Below the pieces are notes generated by a model. The model searched no databases, was not told where the DNA came from, and saw only the letters and a list, made by a program, of their open reading frames with translations. DNA of 64,000 nt from Mycobacterium sp. E1747 (GTDB taxonomy: Bacteria > Actinomycetota > Actinomycetes > Mycobacteriales > Mycobacteriaceae): assembly GCF_001667775.1 (NCBI RefSeq), contig NZ_LZJI01000197.1:1-64000 (forward strand), read 5' to 3'. Positions 47,128 through 55,698 of the stretch are shown here, one piece after another. The position numbers were made by a program, and so were the translations under genes. How positions within the stretch are numbered: position 1 is the first letter of the stretch; every line of letters begins with the position of its first letter.

Positions 47128-47553
47128 ATGACCGAAACCTCCGCCTCACGTCCCGAGAGCCGCTACGGCCGCTCCCGGGTGCCCCGGCGTTGGGTGATCG
47201 TCGGCCTCGGCGCGCTGGTGGTCGCGGCCGGCCTGGTGATCGCCGTGGTCGGCTACCACCGGTTCGGCACCAGCCCCGTGACGGGCACGCTGGCCGGCTA
47301 TCGGCTGATCGACGACCAGACCGCGTCGGTAACGATCAGCGTGACCCGATCCGATCCGTCGCGGCCGGTGGACTGCATCGTGCGGGTCCGGGCGAAGGAC
47401 GGCAGCGAGACCGGCCGGCGGGAGGTGCTGGTCCCCCCGTCCGAGGCGGCCACCGTGCAGCTGACCACCACGGTGAAGTCCAGCAAACCGCCGGTGACGG
47501 CCGACATCTACGGATGCGGCACCGACGTGCCCGGCTATCTGCGGCCGGCGTGA
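47128..47553 (+). CDS. DUF4307 membrane-anchored protein (Rv1081c-like)
   Basis: A 141-residue protein from the ATG at 47128. A short basic N terminus (RYGRSRVPRR) precedes one membrane helix (WVIVGLGALVVAAGLVIAVVGY, cited in part) and an extracytoplasmic beta-rich domain with LIDDQTASVTISVTRSD, DCIVRVRAKDGSETGRREV and a second Cys in IYGCGTDVPGYL that may pair with the first. Common in Actinobacteria with unknown function. It lies upstream of greA on the same strand with a 221-bp spacer. Confidence 0.83.
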   Translation: MTETSASRPESRYGRSRVPRRWVIVGLGALVVAAGLVIAVVGYHRFGTSPVTGTLAGYRLIDDQTASVTISVTRSDPSRPVDCIVRVRAKDGSETGRREVLVPPSEAATVQLTTTVKSSKPPVTADIYGCGTDVPGYLRPA

Positions 47554-47608
47554 GCCCCTAACAACAGCCGAACTGCGAATTTGGGGTCATCAAGTGTTTG
47601 CGCGGTGG

Positions 47609-47614
47609 TAACAT
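47609..47614 (+). promoter_or_regulatory. candidate extended -10 promoter of greA
   Basis: TAACAT fits TANNNT and is preceded by TGG, an extended -10 arrangement (TGGTAACAT). No good -35 is seen, as expected for extended -10 promoters. Transcription would start near 47620, giving a greA leader of about 155 nt. Confidence 0.5.
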
Positions 47615-47623
47615 GGGTGAATG

Positions 47624-47645
47624 CACGGTTCCTGATGGGACCGTG
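47624..47645 (+). promoter_or_regulatory. 5'-terminal hairpin in the greA leader
   Basis: CACGGTTCC (47624-47632) pairs with GGGACCGTG (47637-47645) through a TGAT loop, eight Watson-Crick pairs plus one G-U. A looser outer pairing AATGCA/TGCATT is also possible. The hairpin would lie within a few bases of the predicted transcript start. It could protect the mRNA or act in control of greA; no T-run makes it a terminator. Confidence 0.5.
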
Positions 47646-47774
47646 TATTGCTGCATTAAGGCCGTGAGCACAACGGATCGGCAGCACTCGGGCAGAGAAC
47701 CCGGATACCTCCGGCAGTGGGGTTCAACACGCTTACGCGGTTACGCGGAACAACAAAACGAGGAGCGCGACGAG

Positions 47775-48269
47775 ATGACGGACACTTCGGTGACGTGGCT
47801 GACCCAGGAGTCACATGACCGGCTGAAGGCGGAGCTCGATCAACTGATCGCGAATCGTCCGGTCATCGCCGCGGAGATCAACGACCGCCGGGAGGAAGGC
47901 GACCTTCGCGAGAACGGCGGCTACCACGCCGCCCGCGAGGAGCAGGGCCAGCAGGAGGCCCGCATTCGTCAGCTGCAGGACCTGCTCAACAACGCCAAGG
48001 TCGGCGAGGCGCCCAAGCAGTCCGGCGTCGCGTTGCCCGGTTCGGTGGTCAAGGTCTACTACAACGGCGACAAGTCGGACACCGAGACGTTCCTGATCGC
48101 CACCCGCCAGGAGGGCGTCAACGACGGCAAGCTCGAGGTGTACTCGCCCAACTCACCGCTGGGCGGCGCCCTGATCGACGCCAAGGTGGGCGAGACCCGC
48201 AGCTATGTCGTGCCCAACGGCAACACCGTCGAAGTCACGCTCGTCAGCGCGGAGCCCTACCACTCCTAA
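47775..48269 (+). CDS. greA: transcription elongation factor GreA
   Basis: A 164-residue factor that enters the RNA polymerase secondary channel and stimulates cleavage of backtracked RNA. The N-terminal coiled coil carries the acidic tip in [20 protein letters not shown]; the C-terminal FKBP-like domain follows ([40 protein letters not shown]). GAGGAG 8-13 nt upstream supports the ATG at 47775. The frame is open upstream to 47598 but that part lacks GreA similarity. A strong hairpin follows the gene. Confidence 0.96.
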   Translation: MTDTSVTWLTQESHDRLKAELDQLIANRPVIAAEINDRREEGDLRENGGYHAAREEQGQQEARIRQLQDLLNNAKVGEAPKQSGVALPGSVVKVYYNGDKSDTETFLIATRQEGVNDGKLEVYSPNSPLGGALIDAKVGETRSYVVPNGNTVEVTLVSAEPYHS

Positions 48270-48323
48270 CCCAGCCGCGGGCGGGGGCACCTCCCCCTTG
48301 CGAGTTGGGGGCGCCACCCACTT

Positions 48324-48383
48324 GCGAGCAGACGCAAAATCGCATCCATCGCGCCCTGCGCGTGCGATTTTGCGTCTGCTCGC
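48324..48383. terminator. long perfect hairpin between convergent greA and metB
   Basis: A 21-bp perfect inverted repeat: left arm 48324-48344 (begins GCGAGCAGACGC), right arm 48363-48383 (ends GCGTCTGCTCGC), with an 18-nt loop. Pairing CCAC/GTGG extends it beyond a 2-nt bulge. It lies 4 nt from the metB stop and 54 nt after greA. There is no T-run, but the stem is long enough to stop or stabilise both transcripts. The arm sequence, with its AAAATCGCA core, looks like a mycobacterial dispersed repeat. Confidence 0.7.
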
Positions 48384-48387
48384 GTGG

Positions 48388-49548
48388 TTAGCCCAGGGCC
48401 TGCTCCAGGTCGGCCAGCAGGTCCGCCACGTCTTCGATGCCGACCGACAGCCGCACCAGGTCGTCGGGCACTTCCAGTTGCGAACCGGCCGTCGACGCGT
48501 GCGTCATGGCGCTGGGGTGCTCGATCAGCGACTCCACGCCGCCGAGCGATTCGGCCAGGATGAACACCTCGGTGCGGGCGCACAGGTCCCGGGCGGCTTG
48601 GCGGCCGCCACGCATGCGCACCGACACCATGCCGCCGAACCCGCGCATCTGTCGAGCGGCGACCTCGTGCCCGGGGTGGCCCGCTAGGCCGGGATACAGC
48701 ACGGCGCTCACCGCCGGCTGCCCGGCGAGGAATTCCGCTACGGCCGAGGCGTTTTCGCTGTGTCGCTGCATCCGCAGCACCAGGGTCTTCAGGCCGCGCA
48801 TGGTCAGGTAGGCGTCGAACGGGCCGGGCACCGCGCCGGCGCCGTTCTGCAGGAACGCGAAGGCCGCGTCCAGCTCGGCGTCGTTGGTGATCAGCGCGCC
48901 GCCCACCACGTCGGAGTGGCCACCGATGTACTTGGTGGTCGAATGCAGTACCACGTCGGCACCCAGCGTCAGCGGCTGCTGTAGCGCCGGCGAGGCAAAA
49001 GTGTTGTCCACCAACACCTTCGACGAGGACTGTTTACCGATTTCGGCGAGCGCCGCGATGTCGGCGATGGACAGCAGCGGGTTGGTGGGCGTCTCCACCC
49101 AGATCAGCCGGGTCCGCGGCGTGATCGCCGCGCGGGCGGCGTCCAGGTCGGAGAGCGCGACCGGCGTGTACTGAACGCCCCACTGCGTGAACACCTTGTC
49201 GATCAGCCGGAAGGTGCCGCCGTACGCGTCGTTGGGGATGATCACGTGGTCGCCGGGCCGCAACATCGCCCGCAGGGCGCAGTCGGTGGCGGCCATGCCC
49301 GAGCCGAACGCCCGCCCGTGGCTGCCCTCTTCGACGGCCGCGAGCGACGCTTCGAGCGCGGCGCGCGTCGGGTTTCCGGTGCGCGCGTATTCAAACCCGC
49401 CGCGCAGCGTGCCGACGCCGTCCTGGGCGAAGGTGCTGCTGGCATAGATCGGTGCGTTGACCGCCCCGGTCGCCGGGTCCGGCCGGTAGCCGGCGTGAAT
49501 CGCTTTGGTGGCGAGTCCGGTGAAGTGTCCGGTGCGGTCGGCGCTCAT
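48388..49548 (-). CDS. metB: cystathionine gamma-synthase
   Basis: A 386-residue PLP enzyme of the Cys/Met metabolism family. The PLP lysine lies in VVLHSTTKYIGGHSDVVGGA. Other blocks are YARTGNPTRAALEASLA, GSGMAATDCALRA, VETPTNPLLSIADI and GGVESLIEHPSAMTHAS. It joins an activated homoserine with cysteine to form cystathionine; cystathionine gamma-lyase activity is a known alternative in this family. Cbs is encoded nearby on the same strand, so the two may route sulfur in either direction. Confidence 0.93.
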   Translation of the reverse strand: MSADRTGHFTGLATKAIHAGYRPDPATGAVNAPIYASSTFAQDGVGTLRGGFEYARTGNPTRAALEASLAAVEEGSHGRAFGSGMAATDCALRAMLRPGDHVIIPNDAYGGTFRLIDKVFTQWGVQYTPVALSDLDAARAAITPRTRLIWVETPTNPLLSIADIAALAEIGKQSSSKVLVDNTFASPALQQPLTLGADVVLHSTTKYIGGHSDVVGGALITNDAELDAAFAFLQNGAGAVPGPFDAYLTMRGLKTLVLRMQRHSENASAVAEFLAGQPAVSAVLYPGLAGHPGHEVAARQMRGFGGMVSVRMRGGRQAARDLCARTEVFILAESLGGVESLIEHPSAMTHASTAGSQLEVPDDLVRLSVGIEDVADLLADLEQALG

Positions 49549-49596
49549 CGACGATCAGCCTAGGCGACGGCCGCCTGGGCTACCGCGCCCGCACGA

Positions 49597-50298
49597 CTAG
49601 CCCGGCTGCTGCTCGGTTCCGTCGAGCGGCAGGCAGACGGTCGTCATGATCTTGTCCGCCAGCGTTTGCCGCTTCGAATCCCACAGCGGGAAAAGGAAAC
49701 CGATGAAGCAGATGATCGCGTCGACAAAGTGCGCCAGCGAACGCACCACGGACATTCCGAACCCGATGGGCTGGCCGGTGACCTCGCTGACCACCTTGAA
49801 CTTCATCACCGACTTACCGACGCTCGACCCGGTGGTGCCCTGGCGGTAGCCGTAGTTCCAGATCAGATACGCCAGCCCCACCAGCGACGCCAGCCACTGC
49901 GCGGCCAGGCCGAGCGCCGAGTTCTGCGTCGCGCAGTACTGGTTGACGGCGTACTGCGTGACGTCGGTGACGCAGGCCGTCTGCTGCGTGGCGACCAGAA
50001 TCCCGGTGCCGATGCCGTGCACGACGGCGTACGGAAGGATGTCGATGACGAACGCCAGGAATCGGCTCAGCCACGGCGTGTAGGACTCCGTCGGCAACGT
50101 GCGGATCGCCGGCCCGGGAGGGGGCGGGGCGTACCCACCGGAGGACGGCGGGGGCGGCGGATAGGAGCCACCACCGGGCGGCGGCGGAGGCGGCGGGTAG
50201 GAAGCGCCGGCCGGTGCCGGGGGCGGGGTCTCCTGACCGCCGGATGATCCGGGCGGAGGTGGCGGGTAGGCGCCGCCGGGCGGCGGTTGATCGGTCAT
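49597..50298 (-). CDS. pra: RDD-domain proline-rich membrane protein (Pra/Rv1078-like)
   Basis: A 233-residue protein. The ATG at 50298 has GGAAGGGG upstream. Residues 1-75 are Pro/Gly/Ser-rich with repeated YPPPPP tracts; residues 80-215 form an RDD domain with three or four membrane helices (FLAFVIDILPYAVVHGIGTG, LAAQWLASLVGLAYLIWNYG, FVDAIICFIGFLFPLWDSKRQTLADKIM, cited in part). It resembles the proline-rich antigen of M. leprae (36-kDa antigen) group. It lies between metB and cbs on the same strand. Transport or channel function is unproven. Confidence 0.87.
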   Translation of the reverse strand: MTDQPPPGGAYPPPPPGSSGGQETPPPAPAGASYPPPPPPPGGGSYPPPPPSSGGYAPPPPGPAIRTLPTESYTPWLSRFLAFVIDILPYAVVHGIGTGILVATQQTACVTDVTQYAVNQYCATQNSALGLAAQWLASLVGLAYLIWNYGYRQGTTGSSVGKSVMKFKVVSEVTGQPIGFGMSVVRSLAHFVDAIICFIGFLFPLWDSKRQTLADKIMTTVCLPLDGTEQQPG

Positions 50299-50400
50299 GA
50301 GCACCCCTTCCACTGCGGACCAGCTGAGCCAGGCGGCATTACAGTACCCGAGCGCACAGCGGCCCGGCGAGACATCGCCGCGCGCCGAACGGCCGCGTCG

Positions 50401-51807
50401 TCAGCGTCGCCCCGCCGGTCCACGAGGCCCGTCCGAAAGGAAGCCGAGCAGGTCATACCGGGTGATCACCCCGACCGGTTTGCCCTCCTCGACCACCATC
50501 AACGCGTCCCAGTCACGCAGCGCCTTGCCGGCCGCGCTGACCAACTCCCCCGCGCCGATCATCGGCAGCGGCGGGCTCATGTGTTGCGAGACCGCGTCGG
50601 CCAATTTGGCCCGACCCTCGAAGACCGCCGACAGCAGCTCGCGCTCGGAGACACTGCCGGCCACCTCGCCGGCCATCACCGGCGGTTCGGCGCCGACGAC
50701 GGGCATCTGGGACACGCCGTACTCGCGCAGGATGCCGATGGCGTCCCGCACGGTCTCGGACGGATGCGTGTGCACCAGATCGGGCAGCTCGCCCGATTTG
50801 CGCCGCAGCACCTCACCGACCCTGGCTTGTTCGGTCGAGCCGTCGAGGCGGCTGCGCAGGAACCCGTAGGAGGACATCCAGGCGTCGTTGAAGATCTTCG
50901 CCATGTAGCCGCGGCCCCCGTCGGGCAGCAACACCACGATCAGCGCGTCGGGTCCGGCCTCCTCGGCCACCTTCAGCGCGGCCACCACTGCCATCCCGCA
51001 CGACCCCCCGACCAGCATCGCCTCCTCGCGGGCCAGCCGCCTGGTCATGTCGAACGAGTCGGAGTCGGACACCGCGATGATCTCGTCGGGCACCGTGCGG
51101 TCGTATGCGTCCGGCCAGAAATCCTCGCCCACGCCCTCAACCAGGTAGGGCCGGCCGGTACCACCCGAATACACCGACCCTTCGGGGTCCGCGCCAATGA
51201 TCCGCACCGACCCGTTGGATACCTCTTTGAGGTAGCGGCCCGCGCCGGTGATCGTGCCGCCGGTCCCGATGCCGGCGACGAAATGGGTCACTTTGCCGTC
51301 GGTGTCTGCCCAGATCTCCGGGCCGGTGGTGGCGTAGTGACTGGCTGGGCCCTCCGGGTTGGCGTACTGGTCTGGCTTCCACGCGCCGGCGATCTCCCGG
51401 GTCAGCCGGTCGGAAACGCTGTAGTAACTGTCCGGGTGCTCGGGCGGCACGGCGGTCGGGCAGACCACCACTTCGGCGCCGTAGGCGAGCAGCACGTTGC
51501 GTTTGTCCTCGCCGACCTTGTCGGGACAGACGAACACGCACTTGTACCCGCGCTGCTGCGCGACCAGCGCCAGGCCGACGCCGGTGTTACCGGAGGTGGG
51601 TTCGACGATGGTGCCGCCGGGCTTTAGGAGGCCGCCCGCCTCGGCGGCATCGATCATCCTGGCCGCGATCCGGTCTTTCGAGCTGCCCCCGGGGTTGAGG
51701 TACTCGACCTTGGCCGCCACGATGCCGGCGCCCTCGGGAACGACGGAATTCAGGCGAACGAGCGGCGTGCCGCCGATGAGCTCACTGATGTGCTGGGCGA
51801 TCCGCAT
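50401..51807 (-). CDS. cbs: cystathionine beta-synthase
   Basis: A 468-residue PLP enzyme that condenses serine and homocysteine. The N-terminal catalytic domain has NPGGSSKDRIAARMIDAAE (PLP Lys), EPTSGNTGVGLALVAQ and GIGTGGTITGAGRYLKEV. Two C-terminal CBS domains (about 340-468, with VRDAIGILREYGVSQMPVVG and ALMVVEEGKPVGVITRYDLL) indicate adenosyl-ligand control. It lacks the N-terminal heme domain of animal CBS. Followed by the RDD gene and metB on the same strand. Confidence 0.95.
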   Translation of the reverse strand: MRIAQHISELIGGTPLVRLNSVVPEGAGIVAAKVEYLNPGGSSKDRIAARMIDAAEAGGLLKPGGTIVEPTSGNTGVGLALVAQQRGYKCVFVCPDKVGEDKRNVLLAYGAEVVVCPTAVPPEHPDSYYSVSDRLTREIAGAWKPDQYANPEGPASHYATTGPEIWADTDGKVTHFVAGIGTGGTITGAGRYLKEVSNGSVRIIGADPEGSVYSGGTGRPYLVEGVGEDFWPDAYDRTVPDEIIAVSDSDSFDMTRRLAREEAMLVGGSCGMAVVAALKVAEEAGPDALIVVLLPDGGRGYMAKIFNDAWMSSYGFLRSRLDGSTEQARVGEVLRRKSGELPDLVHTHPSETVRDAIGILREYGVSQMPVVGAEPPVMAGEVAGSVSERELLSAVFEGRAKLADAVSQHMSPPLPMIGAGELVSAAGKALRDWDALMVVEEGKPVGVITRYDLLGFLSDGPRGPAGRR

Positions 51808-51875
51808 GCGTTCATCGTGTCAGGCACGTTCCGGGGGTGCACGACGTGCTTGCCCTTGGCGCCATGGCGGTTGCG

Positions 51876-52943
51876 CTAGCCGGTGGCCTCGCGGATATAG
51901 TCGCCGATCTGGCGCAGCGACCGAACCGCTTCCGGGACCATCGGCGCGGCCAATTGGAAGTCGTGAATCTGGCCGGGCCACACCCGCACCTCGGCCGGCA
52001 CCCCGACCGCGGCCAACCGGCTCGCCGCCAGCCGCGCATCGTGCAGCAATACCTCGGACCCCGAGACGTGGATCAGCGTGCGCGGCAGTCCGGGCTTGAT
52101 GTGCTCGAGCGGCTCGTAGATCTCCTCGGGCTTCCCCGCGACTTTGTGTTTGTCGGCCGAGCTGGCGACCAGTTCGGCCAGCGCGTCGAACGCCCGGTGC
52201 GAAAACATCGCGTCGGTGTTGATGTTGGGATGGGCCTGCTTGTCGTCCTTCGCCAGCTGCAGCAGTGGCGAGATCATCACCAGCGCCGCGGGCTCCTCGC
52301 CTTCCTCCTGGAGGCGTTGTGCCAGCGCGAGCGCCAGGTAGCCACCGGCGGAGTCGCCGGCCAGCACGATCTGATCGGGCTGGTATCCCCGCAACCGCAA
52401 CCACTGGTAGCCGTCGTGGCAGTCGTCGAGAGCCATCCCGATCGAGTGCTTGGGCAGCAGCCGGTAGTTGACCACCAGGACCGGCGAATCGGCGAACTGT
52501 GACAGCGCCTCGACCAGCCGGCCGTGCGAGTTCGCCCCGCACGTCAGGAACGCGCCGCCGTGGAAGTAGACCACCACCCGGCGGGTGCCGTCGGCGGGCA
52601 GCACGCCGGGCGCTCGCACCAGCTGCGCCGAGGCGTTGGGCAGCTTCACCGTCTCGCGGACGGTGGCCGACACCGGCAGCACCACCCGGGCCGCCAGGTC
52701 GATCAGCCCCCAGGGCCAGGGGAAGTTGGGGGCGTGGCTGCCGACGGACAGCACCGGCCGGATGGTCACCCGCGACGTCAGGTTGGCCAACCGCGCAGCA
52801 ACGCTGGGCCCGGATTCGAGGACCTCGACCGGCGCGCCGTCGCTCATCGCGTATCGGCGCGTCTCGGCGCGACGCGCCTTGAGAACTTGATAAGGACGAA
52901 GGGCAGTCCAGGGCGAGCCGGATACGTTACCGGGTGCGCTCAT
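51876..52943 (-). CDS. lipU: HSL-family esterase LipU
   Basis: A 355-residue alpha/beta hydrolase of the hormone-sensitive-lipase family. The start ATG at 52943 has AGGAAG 8 nt upstream; a GTG three codons earlier is possible. Motifs are YFHGGAFLTCG (oxyanion hole), AGDSAGGYLALAL (Ser) and GQIHDFQLAAPMVPE (His), with the Asp in LHDARLAA. The first 60 residues exceed the M. tuberculosis annotation. Short-chain acyl esters are the usual substrates. Confidence 0.88.
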   Translation of the reverse strand: MSAPGNVSGSPWTALRPYQVLKARRAETRRYAMSDGAPVEVLESGPSVAARLANLTSRVTIRPVLSVGSHAPNFPWPWGLIDLAARVVLPVSATVRETVKLPNASAQLVRAPGVLPADGTRRVVVYFHGGAFLTCGANSHGRLVEALSQFADSPVLVVNYRLLPKHSIGMALDDCHDGYQWLRLRGYQPDQIVLAGDSAGGYLALALAQRLQEEGEEPAALVMISPLLQLAKDDKQAHPNINTDAMFSHRAFDALAELVASSADKHKVAGKPEEIYEPLEHIKPGLPRTLIHVSGSEVLLHDARLAASRLAAVGVPAEVRVWPGQIHDFQLAAPMVPEAVRSLRQIGDYIREATG

Positions 52944-53051
52944 GCTCAACACTTCCTACGCCGTCGTAGTGCGATACAGCATGTGACGAGGCAGCTGAGA
53001 GTCTGGTTCAGCCGTGCGCTCAAGGCACTCAGCCAACCCCGCGGACTCAGC

Positions 53052-53080
53052 TTGACAGCCACTTCTTAAGAGAACATTTA
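53052..53080 (+). promoter_or_regulatory. candidate sigma-A-type promoter for the SGNH hydrolase gene
   Basis: A consensus TTGACA (53052-53057) is followed after 17 nt by CATTTA (53075-53080) in an AT-rich patch that stands out in this 238-bp gap. The -10 match is poor, and the predicted start would leave a leader of about 95 nt. No gene is seen in the rest of the gap. Confidence 0.35.
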
Positions 53081-53181
53081 AAGAGTCCGATTTGTTACCA
53101 AGTTCGATTCGGGCTGTGACCGGATTGTTGGCTGGCCGACCCCGCAAACATGCAAGCCCATCTAAACTGGAATCCGTGACC

Positions 53182-54150
53182 ATGCGGGTGCCCCGTCGTT
53201 CGGCGATCGCCCTGGCCACCGCAGGCGCCCTCGCCTCGACAGGAACTGCCTATCTGGGCGCGCGCAACCTGCTCGTCGGCCAGGCCACGCACGCGCGCAC
53301 CGTCATCCCCAAATCATGGGAGATCCCGCCGCGCGCCGACGGCGTGTACACCCGCGGCGGCGGGCCGGTGGAGCGGTGGCACCGCGGCATGCCCGTCGAC
53401 CTGCATCTGATGATCTTCGGTGATTCCACGGCCGCCGGGTACGGCTGCGTGAGCGCAGAGGAAGTGCCCGGGGTGCAGATCGCGCGCGGCCTCGCCGAAC
53501 AGACCGGCAAGCGAATCCGGCTGAGCACCAAGGCCATCGTTGGCGCCACGTCGAAAGGCGTGTGCGGCCAAGTGGATGCGATGTTCGTGGCCGGGGCGCC
53601 GCCGGACGCCGCGGTGATCATGGTGGGCGCCAACGACGTGACGGCCCTCAATGGCGTCAGCCAGTCGGCGCAGCGCCTGGGGCTCAGCGTTCGCAAACTG
53701 CGCGCCCGCGGCGCGGTGGTGATCGCCGGCACCTGCCCGGACCTGGGCGTCATCACCGCCATTCCCCAACCGCTTCGGTCGCTGGCACACGAGCGTTGCT
53801 CGCAATTGGCGCGCGCCCAGGCGGCAGCGGTGCGGGCCGCCGGCGGCATGCCGGTACCGCTCGGGCAGTTGATGACACCGCAGTTCCGGTCGACGCCGCA
53901 GGTGATGTTCTCCCCCGACGGCTTCCATCCGTCCGCCCCGGCCTACGCGATCGCGGCCGACGCGCTGCTGCGGGCGCTATGTGAGGCGCTGGGCGAGAAA
54001 GTCGACATCCCGCCGTTGGAATTGGCGGCGTCGACGACCCCGCCGGTGCTGGGTCAGCGGCACACCCGAACCAGCGTGATGTCACGGCTGTGGCGGCGGC
54101 CGGCACCAGGACCCGCCCCGTCCTCGTGCCCGCCGGTTCGCAACGACTAG
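53182..54150 (+). CDS. SGNH/GDSL hydrolase, exported (Rv1075c-like)
   Basis: A 322-residue esterase. The N terminus MRVPRRSAIALATAGALAST is a signal anchor (a GTG two codons earlier is an alternative start). The SGNH blocks are LMIFGDSTAAGYG (Ser), VGATSKGVCGQ (block II Gly), VIMVGANDVTAL (Asn) and SPDGFHPSAPAYAI (Asp and His). Related mycobacterial proteins have GDSL esterase activity. A Pro-rich 40-residue tail ends the protein. It diverges from lipU. Confidence 0.88.
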   Translation: MRVPRRSAIALATAGALASTGTAYLGARNLLVGQATHARTVIPKSWEIPPRADGVYTRGGGPVERWHRGMPVDLHLMIFGDSTAAGYGCVSAEEVPGVQIARGLAEQTGKRIRLSTKAIVGATSKGVCGQVDAMFVAGAPPDAAVIMVGANDVTALNGVSQSAQRLGLSVRKLRARGAVVIAGTCPDLGVITAIPQPLRSLAHERCSQLARAQAAAVRAAGGMPVPLGQLMTPQFRSTPQVMFSPDGFHPSAPAYAIAADALLRALCEALGEKVDIPPLELAASTTPPVLGQRHTRTSVMSRLWRRPAPGPAPSSCPPVRND

Positions 54151-54233
54151 ATTTGTCGTAGTCCGCCGGCGTCGAGTCAACGGTTTGTGAAGCGAGCCCG
54201 CCGGAATCCGGGAAGGATTTGAAGGGAACCGTC

Positions 54234-55451
54234 ATGCCTGAAGCCGTTATCGTCTCCGCCGCCCGCTCGCCGATCGGTCGCGCGATGAAGGGGTCGCTGG
54301 TGTCCATGCGGCCCGACGACCTGGCCGCCCAGATGGTGCGGGCGGCACTCGACAAGGTGCCCGCGCTCAACCCCCACCAGATCGACGACCTCATCCTGGG
54401 CTGCGGCCTGCCCGGCGGCGAGTCCGGCTTCAACATGGCGCGCGTCGTCGCCGTCGAACTCGGCTACGACTTCCTGCCCGGCACCACCGTCAACCGGTAC
54501 TGCTCCTCGTCGCTGCAGACGACCCGGATGGCGTTCCACGCCATCAAGGCCGGCGAGGGCGACGCGTTCATCTCCGCCGGTGTGGAGACCGTGTCGCGGT
54601 TCGGCAAGGGCAACTCCGACTCATGGCCGGACACCAAGAACCCGCTGTTCGGCGAGGCCGAGGAGCGCACCGCCGCCGCGGCGGGCGGCGCCGACGAATG
54701 GCACGACCCGCGGGCCGATGGGAACCTGCCCGACGTCTACATCGCGATGGGGCAGACCGCCGAGAACGTCGCCATTCTCACCGGCGTCAGCCGCGAGGAC
54801 CAGGACCGTTGGGGCGTGCGCAGCCAGAACCGCGCCGAGGAAGCGATCAAGAGCGGGTTCTTCGAGCGCGAGATCGTCCCGGTGACCCTGCCGGATGGAA
54901 GCACCGTCAGCACCGACGACGGACCCCGTGCCGGCACCACCTACGAGAAGGTCAGCGAGCTCAAGCCGGTGTTCCGGCCCAACGGCACCGTGACCGCGGG
55001 CAACGCGTGCCCGCTGAACGACGGCGCCGCCGCGTTGGTGATCACCAGTGACACCAAGGCCAAGGAGCTCGGTCTGACGCCGCTGGCGCGGATCGTGTCC
55101 ACCGGCGTCAGCGGTCTCTCGCCGGAGATCATGGGCCTGGGCCCGATCGAGGCGTGCAAGAAAGCGTTGGCGCGGGCGGGTATGTCGATCAACGACATGG
55201 ACCTCTACGAGATCAACGAGGCGTTCGCGGTGCAGGTGCTAGGCTCGGCGCGCGAGCTGGGCATGGACGAGGACAAGCTGAACGTCTCCGGCGGGGCGAT
55301 CGCGCTGGGGCACCCGTTCGGCATGACCGGCGCGCGGATTGCGACCACGCTGATCAACAACCTGCAGACACACGACAAGACGTTCGGTCTGGAGACCATG
55401 TGTGTCGGTGGCGGGCAGGGCATGGCGATGATCATCGAGCGGCTCAGCTGA
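54234..55451 (+). CDS. fadA3: acetyl-CoA acyltransferase (thiolase) FadA3
   Basis: A 405-residue thiolase for beta-oxidation. The ATG at 54234 has GAAGGGA upstream. The nucleophile Cys lies in TTVNRYCSSSLQTTRMAFHA, the His in GGAIALGHPFGMTGARI and the second Cys in ETMCVGGGQGMAMI. It cleaves 3-ketoacyl-CoA to acetyl-CoA and a shortened acyl-CoA. EchA9 and echA8 lie 1.4 kb downstream on the same strand, separated by the Bax-inhibitor gene. The stop codon is inside the left arm of a 14-bp terminator stem. Confidence 0.93.
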   Translation: MPEAVIVSAARSPIGRAMKGSLVSMRPDDLAAQMVRAALDKVPALNPHQIDDLILGCGLPGGESGFNMARVVAVELGYDFLPGTTVNRYCSSSLQTTRMAFHAIKAGEGDAFISAGVETVSRFGKGNSDSWPDTKNPLFGEAEERTAAAAGGADEWHDPRADGNLPDVYIAMGQTAENVAILTGVSREDQDRWGVRSQNRAEEAIKSGFFEREIVPVTLPDGSTVSTDDGPRAGTTYEKVSELKPVFRPNGTVTAGNACPLNDGAAALVITSDTKAKELGLTPLARIVSTGVSGLSPEIMGLGPIEACKKALARAGMSINDMDLYEINEAFAVQVLGSARELGMDEDKLNVSGGAIALGHPFGMTGARIATTLINNLQTHDKTFGLETMCVGGGQGMAMIIERLS

Positions 55452-55474
55452 CGGGCTTGTCCGTCAGCTGAGCC
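55441..55474 (+). terminator. fadA3 terminator with the stop codon inside the stem
   Basis: GGCTCAGCTGACGG (55441-55454) and CCGTCAGCTGAGCC (55461-55474) form a perfect 14-bp stem with loop GCTTGT. The left arm contains the last two codons and the TGA. It has no T-run, in line with mycobacterial terminators. Translating ribosomes would mask the stem until termination. Confidence 0.72.
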
Positions 55475-55499
55475 CGTCGGGTGTACGGCGCTGGGCTTC

Positions 55500-55660
55500 G
55501 CGGGTGCGTTCAGGGCGGTCAGCGTGCGATCAGGGACTCGCGCGTGCGTTGACGGCTTTGAGCGTGCGTCCACGGCGCGAAATTCGCCGAAATCCCGCCA
55601 CCAGCGCACACCCGACGCCACCAGCGCACACCCGCAGCCGTGAGCGCACCCTCGACGCCC
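55500..55660. repeat. GTGCG-rich intergenic repeat block
   Basis: Within the 290-bp gap after fadA3, GTGCG recurs about every 20 nt (GGTGCGTTCAGGG, GCGTGCGATCAGGG, GCGTGCGTTGACGG, GCGTGCGTCCACGG), followed by the near palindrome GGCGCGAAATTCGCC. Then an 18-bp direct repeat GCCACCAGCGCACACCCG occurs at 55597-55614 and 55617-55634. No protein is credible here. The unit resembles the phoH2 flank at 34605-34769. Confidence 0.65.
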
Positions 55661-55698
55661 CGCACGAAACGGCCAGCACGAAAGGACCGGCACGAAAG

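Noticed and set aside
47598..47774. In-frame upstream extension of greA containing Cys-Cys, like a cysteine-sensing leader peptide
   Set aside because: The frame runs into greA without a stop, the predicted transcript start (about 47620) removes its first codons, and the conserved GreA start at 47775 has the good ribosome site.
52953..53181. SOS (LexA) box near AGTTCGATTCGG
   Set aside because: The mycobacterial consensus needs TCGAAC-N4-GTTCGA; only one half-site resemblance is present.
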